A DNA stretch of 24,696 bases from CAYJPV01 sp964396055 (GTDB lineage: Bacteria > Acidobacteriota > Vicinamibacteria > Vicinamibacterales > JAKQTR01). A model generated the notes under the pieces. It was not told the DNA's origin and did no database searches. It saw only the letters and a list, made by a program, of their open reading frames with translations. Within the stretch, counting starts at the first letter, position 1. Each line of letters begins with the position of its first letter. Location of the stretch: assembly GCA_964396055.1 (NCBI GenBank), contig CAYNDV010000064.1, positions 1-24,696 on the forward strand, read 5' to 3'. Shown one piece after another: positions 14,365 to 21,565 of this stretch. Position numbers and translations under genes: made by a program.

Positions 14365-14456
14365 CCCCGGTGCCGTGGTGCCGAGGGCCTCGGGGCCCGG
14401 AGTGTTCTCCAGAGGGGCGACGGCCGTATGTGCCGCGCCCCGTTTCTATCCCGACC

Positions 14457-16685
14457 ATGCCGCAGCCCGAACCGTCCGTCCGATCGAAGATGGCCGCCGC
14501 GGCCAAACGGATTGGCCGCCTCAAGAAGGTGGATCGCGCCGCCGTGTTCGTCATCACGCTCGGCGGTCTCGCCGTCGTGGTCGGCGTGCTCGGCATCCTG
14601 CTGTTCATCGCGGCGGAGGCGGTTCCGCTGTTCCAGCCGGCCCGGGTGGCGGCTGGGTCGCGGCTGCCCGTGGAGACCGCCGTGACCGGCGCCGGCGGCG
14701 CCCTTCGGGCGTTCGGCATCGACGAATACCGGCGGTACCTGTTCACCATCGAACCCGATGCCCGCGTGGTCTTTCGCAACCTGGGCGACGGCGCCACCGC
14801 CCTGACGTTCCCGGTGCCGGGCCTCGAAGCGGGTACGCCTGTCGTGTCCTCGTCGCGCAGTCTGCTCGGCAACTTCATGGCCGCCGGTACGGGGGACGGG
14901 CGCGTGGCTCTGCTGCAGGTCCGCTACACGCCCACCTACACCGACCAGGTGCTGAGCGGCCTCGACGTGAGCGTCCGCGAACGGGGCCTGGTGACCGCCG
15001 ATGCCGCCGGCCGGCCCATCCGGCAGGTGAGCTATCTCGAGGAGGACGGCCGCAAGCACCTGGCCGCCCTGGTGGACGACCGCGACATCGCGCTCTGGCG
15101 CACCGACGATGCCGGCACGGAGTACCGGGCGACGGTCACCGTGGCCGAGGGCCAGCGCGTGACGCAGGTGCGGGTCGGCCGCAACGGCGTCATCGTGGCC
15201 GGGACCGACCGGGGCCGGATGTACCACTGGCTCTACAGCGAGGACCAGCCGCAGCTCACCGACGTGTCCCCCGTGGCCGATGAGCCGATCACCGCCCTGG
15301 AATTCGTCATCGGCGGCATGTCGGTCGTGGTGGGCACGCAGAGCGGCGACGTCTCGAGCTGGTTCCGGGCGCCGATGCCGGACGGCACCGAGGCCCTGGT
15401 GCGGGCCCACGTGTTCGAGCCGCAGGGGAGCGCGGTGCGGGCGTTCGCCGTGTCGCCGCGCGAGCGGAGCTTCGCGGCGTCCGGCGAAGACGGATCCCTC
15501 GTGCTCCGGCACCAGACGTCGGAGCGGACGCTGGCCCGCCTCGAGGACGCAGGCGTCTTCCCGCTGATGGCCATCGCGCCGAAGGCCGATGCGCTCTACG
15601 GGCTGGCTCCCGGCGGGCTGGTGGCGTTTCCCCTCGACAATCCGCACCCCGAGGTGAGCTGGCGGACACTGTTCGGCAAGGTGTGGTACGAGGGCTACGC
15701 GCAGCCCGAGTACGTCTGGCAGTCGACCGGCGCCACCGACGACTTCGAGTCGAAGCTGAGCCTGGTGCCCCTGGTGTTCGGTACCATCAAGGGCACGCTC
15801 TACGCGATGTTGTTCGCCATTCCGCTCGCGGTGCTGGGTGCCCTCTATACCTCCCAGTTCATGCACCCGAGCCTCAAGGCCAAGGTCAAGCCGACTGTCG
15901 AGATCATGGCCGCGCTGCCCAGCGTGGTGATCGGCTTCCTGGCCGGGCTCTACCTGGCGGGCGTCGTCGAGAAGAACCTGGTGGCCGTCTTCCTGATGAT
16001 GGGGCTGATGCCCCTGTTCGGGACGACGGGCGTGTTTCTGTGGCGCCTGCTGCCGCGCACCGTGGTGCACCGTCTCAAGCCCGGCACCGAAATCGTCGCC
16101 ATCGTCCCGCTCATGCTGATCGCCGGCGCCGTGGCCGTTGCCCTGGGCCCCCTGGTGGAACAGCTGGCCTTCGGCGGCGACGCGCGCGGGTGGCTGAATG
16201 CCGCCCTCGGCCTGACCTACGACCAGCGCAACTGCCTGGTGGTCGGCATCGCGATGGGCTTCGCGGTGATTCCGATCATCTTCACGATTTCCGAGGACGC
16301 GTTCACCAGCGTTCCGTCAAGCCTGACTGCCGCGTCGCTCGCCCTGGGCGCCAGCCGCTGGCAGACGGCCCTGCGCGTGGTCCTGCCGACGGCAAGCCCC
16401 GGCGTGTTCTCGGCCGTCATGGTGGGCTTCGGGCGGGCCGTCGGCGAGACGATGATCGTGCTGATGGCCACCGGCAACACGCCGGTGATGGAGTGGTCGA
16501 TCTTCAACGGCATCCGCACGTTGTCGGCCAACATCGCCGTTGAGATTCCCGAGGCCCCGTATGGCGGCACGCTCTACCGGACGCTCTTCCTGGCGGGCGC
16601 CCTGCTCTTCGTCATGACCTTCATCGTCAACACCGTGGCCGAAGTGATTCGCCAGCGGCTGCGGGACCGGTACAAGGCTGTGTGA
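14457..16685 (+). CDS. pstC: Phosphate ABC transporter permease PstC, long form with beta-propeller-like insertion
   Basis: A 742-residue inner-membrane protein, more than twice the length of the short E. coli PstC. Residues about 28-58 form one transmembrane helix. Residues about 60-420 are a soluble region of repeated four-strand units, for example GRMYHWL, GDVSSWF and GSLVLRH ends, resembling WD40-like blades; by topology it should face the periplasm. From about residue 434 comes the permease domain with six or so helices. The ABC-contacting EAA-like loop GASRWQTALRVVLP (about 630) and FGRAVGETM follow. Long PstC forms are known in other bacteria, such as Pseudomonas. ATG 14457 lacks a clear ribosome binding site; ATG 14490 is an alternative. 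Its TGA overlaps the pstA ATG by one base. Confidence 0.9.
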   Translation: MPQPEPSVRSKMAAAAKRIGRLKKVDRAAVFVITLGGLAVVVGVLGILLFIAAEAVPLFQPARVAAGSRLPVETAVTGAGGALRAFGIDEYRRYLFTIEPDARVVFRNLGDGATALTFPVPGLEAGTPVVSSSRSLLGNFMAAGTGDGRVALLQVRYTPTYTDQVLSGLDVSVRERGLVTADAAGRPIRQVSYLEEDGRKHLAALVDDRDIALWRTDDAGTEYRATVTVAEGQRVTQVRVGRNGVIVAGTDRGRMYHWLYSEDQPQLTDVSPVADEPITALEFVIGGMSVVVGTQSGDVSSWFRAPMPDGTEALVRAHVFEPQGSAVRAFAVSPRERSFAASGEDGSLVLRHQTSERTLARLEDAGVFPLMAIAPKADALYGLAPGGLVAFPLDNPHPEVSWRTLFGKVWYEGYAQPEYVWQSTGATDDFESKLSLVPLVFGTIKGTLYAMLFAIPLAVLGALYTSQFMHPSLKAKVKPTVEIMAALPSVVIGFLAGLYLAGVVEKNLVAVFLMMGLMPLFGTTGVFLWRLLPRTVVHRLKPGTEIVAIVPLMLIAGAVAVALGPLVEQLAFGGDARGWLNAALGLTYDQRNCLVVGIAMGFAVIPIIFTISEDAFTSVPSSLTAASLALGASRWQTALRVVLPTASPGVFSAVMVGFGRAVGETMIVLMATGNTPVMEWSIFNGIRTLSANIAVEIPEAPYGGTLYRTLFLAGALLFVMTFIVNTVAEVIRQRLRDRYKAV

Positions 16686-18331
16686 TGTCGGCGATGCGCG
16701 AACTCTTCCGACGTGGCGATCCGGCCATCTGGTTTGCCGGCACGGGCCTCGGCGTCAGCATCCTGATGATCGCCGGGATGGTGCTGCTCATCCTCACCAA
16801 CGGCCTCGGCTTCTTCTGGCCGCGGCCCCTGGCGCACGTCGTCCTGAAGGACGGCGGCGTGCTGATGGGGGAGATCGTCGGCCGCGAGGGCATTCCCGCG
16901 CCCGGCACGCCGGAGCACCTCGCGCGCTTCCGCATCCAGATGAAGCTGGGGAACCGCGACCTCACCGGCACCGACTTCCGGTGGGTCGACGAGGACGCCA
17001 TCGCCCGGACGGAGTACCCGACGGAGGCGCTGTACATCGAGCGGCGGGAGTACGGGCCCTTCATCGGCACGGCCGTGAGACTGATGGACGGCGATCGCGA
17101 ACTGGCGGCCGGGAGCGCGGCCGTCGGCGCGGCGCTGCCGGCCCTGGTCGCGAAGGCCGAGGCCGACCGCCACGCCATCCGGCGGCTCGAGCGCGATGAC
17201 ATCGGCAGCGTGAACTACCGCATCGAGCAGAACCGCCTCGAGGGCCGGAAGCTCGACCTGGCGGCGAAACGGAACCCCCGCGTGGACCGGTCCGCCGAGC
17301 GCGCCGAACTCGACCGTGAACTGGCGGCCCTGAAGACGCAGTACGCCCTGTTCGAGGAGCGTCTCGCGCAGACCGTCCAGGCGGCGTCGCGGGTGGCCGT
17401 CACGCTGCGCGCCGCCGACGGCACCGAGAAGGACCTGCCGGTGCTGGATCTCTACCGGGTGTACCCGGCGAACCAGTTGACCACCGGCGGCCGGGCGGCC
17501 GTGTATGCCGGGCGTTTGTGGGAGTTCCTGTCCGGTGATCCGCGCGAGTCGAATACCGAGGGCGGCATCTTCCCGGCGATCTTCGGCACGGTGATGATGG
17601 TGCTGATCATGAGCGTGGTCGCCGTGCCCTTCGGCGTGCTGGCGGCGCTCTACCTGCGCGAGTACGCGAAACAGGGCCCGCTGGTGCGCCTGGTCCGGAT
17701 CGCCGTCAATAACCTGGCCGGCGTCCCGTCGATCGTCTTCGGGGTGTTCGGCCTGGGGTTCTTCGTCTACTTCGTCGGCGGCACCATCGACCGGGTGTTC
17801 TATCCCGAGAACCTGCCGACGCCGACCTTCGGCACGGGCGGCATCCTGTGGGCCTCGTTGACGCTGGGCCTGCTGACCGTGCCGGTGGTCATCGTGGCCG
17901 CGGAAGAGGCGCTGTCGGCCGTGCCGCGCTCGATGCGGGAGGCGTCGCTGGCGACGGGCGCCACCAAGTTCCAGACGATCCTGCGCGTGGTGCTGCCGGC
18001 TGCGGCGCCAGGCATCCTGACGGGCCTGATTCTCGCCATGGCGCGTGGCGCGGGCGAAGTGGCCCCGCTGATGATCACGGGGGTGGTCAAGCTTGCGCCG
18101 GACCTGCCCCTGGACGGGTACTTCCCGTTCCTGCACCTCGAGCGGAAGTTCATGCACCTCGGCTTCCACATCTACGACGTCGGCTTCCAGAGCCCGAACG
18201 TCGAAGCGGCCAAGCCCATGGTGTACGCCACGGCCGTACTGCTGCTCGTCATCGTGGTCCTGCTGAACCTGACCGCGATTGTCGTGCGCAACCGGCTGCG
18301 GAAGAAGTATCAGACGTCGGCGTTCTCGTAG
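16685..18331 (+). CDS. pstA: Phosphate ABC transporter permease PstA, long form
   Basis: A 548-residue permease with one N-terminal helix (about 15-40). An extracytoplasmic extension follows (about 45-285), including a charged, probably coiled-coil stretch at about 155-240 rich in RxxLE and ELDRELAAL patterns. The PstA membrane domain then runs from about 293 (IFPAIFGTVMMVLIMSVV). The ABC-contacting loop GATKFQTILRVVLPAAAPG (about 424) and MARGAGEVAPLM are typical of PstA. The N-terminal part may correspond to the DUF3333 region of long PstA proteins. With PstC it forms the channel through which PstS-delivered phosphate passes. It starts at the ATG of the TGATG junction with pstC (one-base overlap), so the two are coupled. 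A GC hairpin follows the stop. Confidence 0.92.
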   Translation: MSAMRELFRRGDPAIWFAGTGLGVSILMIAGMVLLILTNGLGFFWPRPLAHVVLKDGGVLMGEIVGREGIPAPGTPEHLARFRIQMKLGNRDLTGTDFRWVDEDAIARTEYPTEALYIERREYGPFIGTAVRLMDGDRELAAGSAAVGAALPALVAKAEADRHAIRRLERDDIGSVNYRIEQNRLEGRKLDLAAKRNPRVDRSAERAELDRELAALKTQYALFEERLAQTVQAASRVAVTLRAADGTEKDLPVLDLYRVYPANQLTTGGRAAVYAGRLWEFLSGDPRESNTEGGIFPAIFGTVMMVLIMSVVAVPFGVLAALYLREYAKQGPLVRLVRIAVNNLAGVPSIVFGVFGLGFFVYFVGGTIDRVFYPENLPTPTFGTGGILWASLTLGLLTVPVVIVAAEEALSAVPRSMREASLATGATKFQTILRVVLPAAAPGILTGLILAMARGAGEVAPLMITGVVKLAPDLPLDGYFPFLHLERKFMHLGFHIYDVGFQSPNVEAAKPMVYATAVLLLVIVVLLNLTAIVVRNRLRKKYQTSAFS

Positions 18332-18339
18332 GTTGCGCG

Positions 18340-18361
18340 GCGCCCGGCCTGCGCCGGGCGC
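18340..18361 (+). other. Nine-bp stem-loop between pstA and pstB
   Basis: GCGCCCGGC, loop CTGC, GCCGGGCGC is a perfect stem nine bases after the pstA stop and shortly before the pstB start. Without a T-tract it is unlikely to terminate; it may protect the upstream message or limit pstB translation. It resembles the pstS/pstC hairpin in composition and position. Confidence 0.6.
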
Positions 18362-18377
18362 ACGGATGGACATCACC

Positions 18378-19241
18378 ATGACGGACGTACGCACTCCAGC
18401 GGAAGACCCCGGACTCCGGATCCGGGTGATGGTCGGCGCCGAGGCCGCCCTGCGGTCGGAGGAGGCTCTGGCGGCGCGCGCGGATGAGCCCCCGGCGATC
18501 GTGATCCGCAACGCCAACCTCTGGTACGGCCCGAGCCAGGCGCTGTACGACATCTCGATGGACATCCCCGAGAAGCAGGCCACGGCCTTCATCGGGCCGT
18601 CGGGCTGCGGCAAGTCAACCCTCCTGCGGTGCTTCAACCGCATGAACGACCTCATCGACAACGTGCGGACCACCGGGCAGTTCCTCGTGAAGGGCCAGGA
18701 CATCAACGCGCCATCGACGGACGTCATCGAGGTGCGGCGCCGCGTCGGCATGGTGTTCCAGAAATCGAACCCGCTGCCCAAGTCGATCTACGAGAACGTG
18801 GTGTACGGCCTGCGCATCGCCGGCATCCGGGACAAGGCCACCCTCGACGCCGCGTGCGAGCGGTCCCTGCGCGGCGCGGCGCTGTGGGACGAGGTGAAGG
18901 ACCGCCTCGATACCAGCGGCCTCTCGCTGTCCGGCGGCCAGCAGCAGCGCCTCTGCATTGCCCGGGCCATCGCGATCGAGCCCGAGATCATCCTGATGGA
19001 CGAACCCTGCTCCGCCCTCGATCCCATCGCCACGCTGAAGATCGAGGAACTGATCTACGAACTGAAGTCCCAGTACACGATCGTCATCGTCACGCACAAC
19101 CTCCAGCAGGCGGCGCGTGTGTCGGACAAGACCGCGTTCTTCTGGCTGGGAAAGCTCATCGAGTTCTCGAACACGGCGGATCTGTTCACCAATCCCAGAG
19201 AGAAGCACACCGAGGACTACATCACCGGGAGATTCGGGTAA
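18378..19241 (+). CDS. pstB: Phosphate ABC transporter ATP-binding protein PstB
   Basis: The ATPase that powers phosphate import, 287 residues from ATG 18378; ATG 18366 would add four residues but sits almost against the preceding hairpin. Walker A is GPSGCGKST (73-81), the Q-loop lies in GMVFQKSNPLP, the ABC signature is LSGGQQQR (184-191), Walker B is IILMDEP with Asp208-Glu209, and the H-loop is VTHN. FNRMNDLI after Walker A and the SALDP D-loop match PstB closely. An N-terminal extension of about 35 residues before the ABC core is longer than in E. coli PstB. The stop TAA shares one base with the phoU ATG, so translation is coupled. It is cytoplasmic and docks on the EAA loops of PstC and PstA. 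Confidence 0.95.
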   Translation: MTDVRTPAEDPGLRIRVMVGAEAALRSEEALAARADEPPAIVIRNANLWYGPSQALYDISMDIPEKQATAFIGPSGCGKSTLLRCFNRMNDLIDNVRTTGQFLVKGQDINAPSTDVIEVRRRVGMVFQKSNPLPKSIYENVVYGLRIAGIRDKATLDAACERSLRGAALWDEVKDRLDTSGLSLSGGQQQRLCIARAIAIEPEIILMDEPCSALDPIATLKIEELIYELKSQYTIVIVTHNLQQAARVSDKTAFFWLGKLIEFSNTADLFTNPREKHTEDYITGRFG

Positions 19242-19897
19242 TGGAGCGCCATCACTTCGAGAACGACCTGCGGGACCTGCGGCAGTGCGTCGCCCGGATG
19301 GGCGATCTCGTGGCCGGCCGGCTGGAGGCCTGCCTGCGCGCCTTCACCGGCGCCGACCCGGACGCCGCGCAATACGTGCTGGAGCACGACGAGGAAATCA
19401 ACAACCTCCAGATCGAGATCGACGAGCGGGCCCTGCGCCTGCTCGCCCTCCAGCAACCGGCGGCGAGCGACCTGCGGTTCATCACGGCCACGATCAAGGC
19501 CAACGCCGACCTCGAGCGCATCGGCGACCAGGCCGTCAACATCGCTGGCACCACCCAGCGCCTCGTCGGCCAGCCCGGCCTGCCGCAGGCCGCGCAGGTG
19601 GAGGAGATGGGACGCATGGCCCTCGAGATGGTGCGCGACGGCCTGCGCAGCTTCCTCGGCCGCGACGCGGCCCTGGCCCGCGACGTGCTCGAGCGCGACG
19701 ACCGCGTGGACGCCCTCAAGCACCAGGTGCTGCGCGACCTGATCCGGCAGATGACCGAGGACACGGCCACCATCGAACGGGCCGTCAGCCTCGTGTTCAT
19801 CAGCCGCAACTTCGAGCGCACCGCCGACCATGCCACGAACATGGCCGAGGACGCCATCTTCCTCGTCGAGGCGAAGGACGTCCGGCACCATCACTAG
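19241..19897 (+). CDS. phoU: Phosphate signalling regulator PhoU
   Basis: A 218-residue, all-helical cytoplasmic protein with two similar halves, each a three-helix bundle. The paired metal-binding motifs ERIGDQAVNIA (first half) and ERTADHATNMAED (second half) are diagnostic of PhoU. In characterised systems PhoU links the Pst transporter to a PhoR-type histidine kinase, holding it off when phosphate is plentiful, and affects polyphosphate levels. The gene begins at the TAATG junction with pstB. It ends in HHH, just before a GGGACGT repeat array. No phoB or phoR lies in the window. Confidence 0.95.
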   Translation: MERHHFENDLRDLRQCVARMGDLVAGRLEACLRAFTGADPDAAQYVLEHDEEINNLQIEIDERALRLLALQQPAASDLRFITATIKANADLERIGDQAVNIAGTTQRLVGQPGLPQAAQVEEMGRMALEMVRDGLRSFLGRDAALARDVLERDDRVDALKHQVLRDLIRQMTEDTATIERAVSLVFISRNFERTADHATNMAEDAIFLVEAKDVRHHH

Positions 19898-19945
19898 GGA
19901 CGTGGGACGTGGGACGTGGGACGTGGGGCCTGGGGCCTGGGGCTC
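19897..19945. repeat. Heptamer array GGGACGT / GGGGCCT
   Basis: Four GGGACGT copies are followed in phase by two GGGGCCT and one GGGGCTC, seven heptamers in 49 bases, with two more degenerate units to 19959. The first base is the last base of the phoU stop codon. Confidence 0.88.
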
Positions 19946-19966
19946 GAGGCGTGGGGTTGGTCAGAC

Positions 19967-19988
19967 GGCCCAACGGCCTGACGGCCCG
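19967..19988. repeat. Short GGCCNAAC-type octamer array
   Basis: GGCCCAAC, GGCCTGAC and GGCCCG in tandem, the same family as at 6670, 13191 and 24574, lying just before the ppx promoter region. Confidence 0.7.
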
Positions 19989-19992
19989 GTGA

Positions 19993-19998
19993 TATCCT
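19993..19998 (+). promoter_or_regulatory. Possible -10 box for a leaderless ppx transcript
   Basis: TATCCT ends seven bases before the ppx ATG at 20006. A transcript started at the usual distance would begin at or next to the start codon, and no ribosome binding site is visible. No convincing -35 was seen. The surrounding sequence is locally AT-richer than the rest. Confidence 0.35.
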
Positions 19999-20005
19999 AT
20001 CGCCC

Positions 20006-21565
20006 ATGTCCGACCATCCGACGTCCGGGCCCGAAACGGTCGCCGTCATCGACGTGGGCGCCAGCGCCGTCCGCCTCGTCGTCGCGGAGGTGCGCCCGGA
20101 CGGTCGTCCGTTCGTCGTCGAGGAGGTCTCGCGCGGCGTCCTGCTGGGCAAGGACACCTTCTCCAGCGGCCGGATCGGCCCGGCCAGCCTGGAAGCCGCG
20201 CTGAAGGCGCTCGAGGGCTTCCGGCGCCTGATGGACGACTACGCCGTGGCGCGGTACCGCGCCGTGGCCACCAGCGCGGTGCGCGAGGCCGCCAACGCCG
20301 ACACGTTCCTGGATCGCGTCCAGATCCGCACGGGCCTCCAGGTGGAGATCATCGACGGATCCGAGGAAAGCCGCCTGGCCTACCTTGCGGTCCGCGACCG
20401 GATGGCGGGCCACCCGGCCCTCTCGGCCGGCCACGCGCTGCTGGTGGAAGTGGGCGGTGGCTCGGCCGACATCACGCTGCTCGAAGGCGAGCGCCCGAAG
20501 TACTCGGGCGTCTACGCCCTCGGCTCGGTCCGCATGCGCCAGGGGCTGGGCCAGTGGCGCGGCGACTACGACCGCCACGTCGGCCTGATGACGCGGCACA
20601 TCGGCAATGTCATCAGCGACATCCATCGTGACATGCCGCTGCGCTCGGCCCAGTACATGATCGCCCTCGGCCAGGATGTCCGGTTTGCCGCCCAGGAGCT
20701 GGTGGACGCCCCGGAGGGGGTGGTCCGCGAGGTGCCCCGCGACGCCTTCATCGATTTCTGCGGCCGCATCGAGAAACTCGACGAGGACGCCCTGACCGAG
20801 CGCTACGGCCTGTCGCCCGTCGACGCCGAGACCCTGGTGCCCGCGCTGCTGGTGTACCGGGGCCTGCTGGTGGAGACGTCGGCCCGCGGCATCACGGTGC
20901 CCGACGCGTCTCTGAGGGCGGGCCTGCTCGTCGATCTCGTGGGCCGCGGCCCCGAGTCCGACCTGGCCGACTTCAGCCGTCAGGTCCTGGCCAGCGCCGA
21001 GTCGCTGGGCGAGAAGTACCGCTACGACGCGCGCCACGCCCGCGTGGTGGCGCGCCTGGCCACCCGCATCTTCGACGAGCTGCAGGTGGAGCACGGCATG
21101 CCGTCGCGCGATCGGCTCCTGCTCGAGGTGGCGGCCCTGCTCCACGACGTCGGGCTGTTCGTGGGCACGCGGGCGCACCACAAGCACGCGCAGTACATCA
21201 TCGGGGCCTCCGAGATCTTCGGCCTGTCGGCCGACGACCGGGACGTCATCGGCAACGTGGCCCGCTACCATCGGCGCGCGTTGCCGCAGAAGTCGCATCT
21301 GCCCTACATGGCCCTCGACCGCCAGGATCGCGTGCGCGTCAACAAGCTGGCCGCCATGCTCAGGCTGGCCAACGCCCTCGACGCCGAGCACCTCGACAAG
21401 ATCCGCGACGTGCGCGTGGTGCAGGAAGCCGACCAGTGGGCGCTCGTTCTCGACGGCACAGGCGACATGACCATGGAACGACTGGCCGCAGCGGCCCGGG
21501 GCGACCTCTTCACCGAGGTGTTCGGGCGCCAGCTCGCGTTCCGGGGATCGGGAGGGACGGCGTGA
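20006..21565 (+). CDS. ppx: Ppx/GppA family exopolyphosphatase with C-terminal HD domain
   Basis: A 519-residue cytoplasmic enzyme. Residues about 10-310 are the Ppx/GppA actin-like ATPase fold: the first phosphate-binding loop VAVIDVGASAVRLVV, the VATSAVREAAN block, the region around IIDGSEESRLAY that carries the catalytic glutamate, and the second loop LVEVGGGSADITLL. Residues about 330-500 form an HD-type domain with LLHDVG (His380-Asp381) and AHHKHAQYII. It should release phosphate from polyphosphate ends or convert pppGpp to ppGpp; the two activities cannot be told apart by sequence. Placement between phoU and ppk1 favours polyphosphate. Its TGA overlaps the ppk1 GTG by four bases. Confidence 0.92.
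   Translation: MSDHPTSGPETVAVIDVGASAVRLVVAEVRPDGRPFVVEEVSRGVLLGKDTFSSGRIGPASLEAALKALEGFRRLMDDYAVARYRAVATSAVREAANADTFLDRVQIRTGLQVEIIDGSEESRLAYLAVRDRMAGHPALSAGHALLVEVGGGSADITLLEGERPKYSGVYALGSVRMRQGLGQWRGDYDRHVGLMTRHIGNVISDIHRDMPLRSAQYMIALGQDVRFAAQELVDAPEGVVREVPRDAFIDFCGRIEKLDEDALTERYGLSPVDAETLVPALLVYRGLLVETSARGITVPDASLRAGLLVDLVGRGPESDLADFSRQVLASAESLGEKYRYDARHARVVARLATRIFDELQVEHGMPSRDRLLLEVAALLHDVGLFVGTRAHHKHAQYIIGASEIFGLSADDRDVIGNVARYHRRALPQKSHLPYMALDRQDRVRVNKLAAMLRLANALDAEHLDKIRDVRVVQEADQWALVLDGTGDMTMERLAAAARGDLFTEVFGRQLAFRGSGGTA

Noticed and set aside
14265..16070. 601-residue minus-strand frame opposite pstC
   Set aside because: Shadow of pstC with His/Arg/Gly-rich low-complexity translation; PstC itself has family motifs.
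16574..18781. 735-residue minus-strand frame opposite pstA and pstB
   Set aside because: Shadow of pstA/pstB; composition is typical of a complementary frame and no motif is present.
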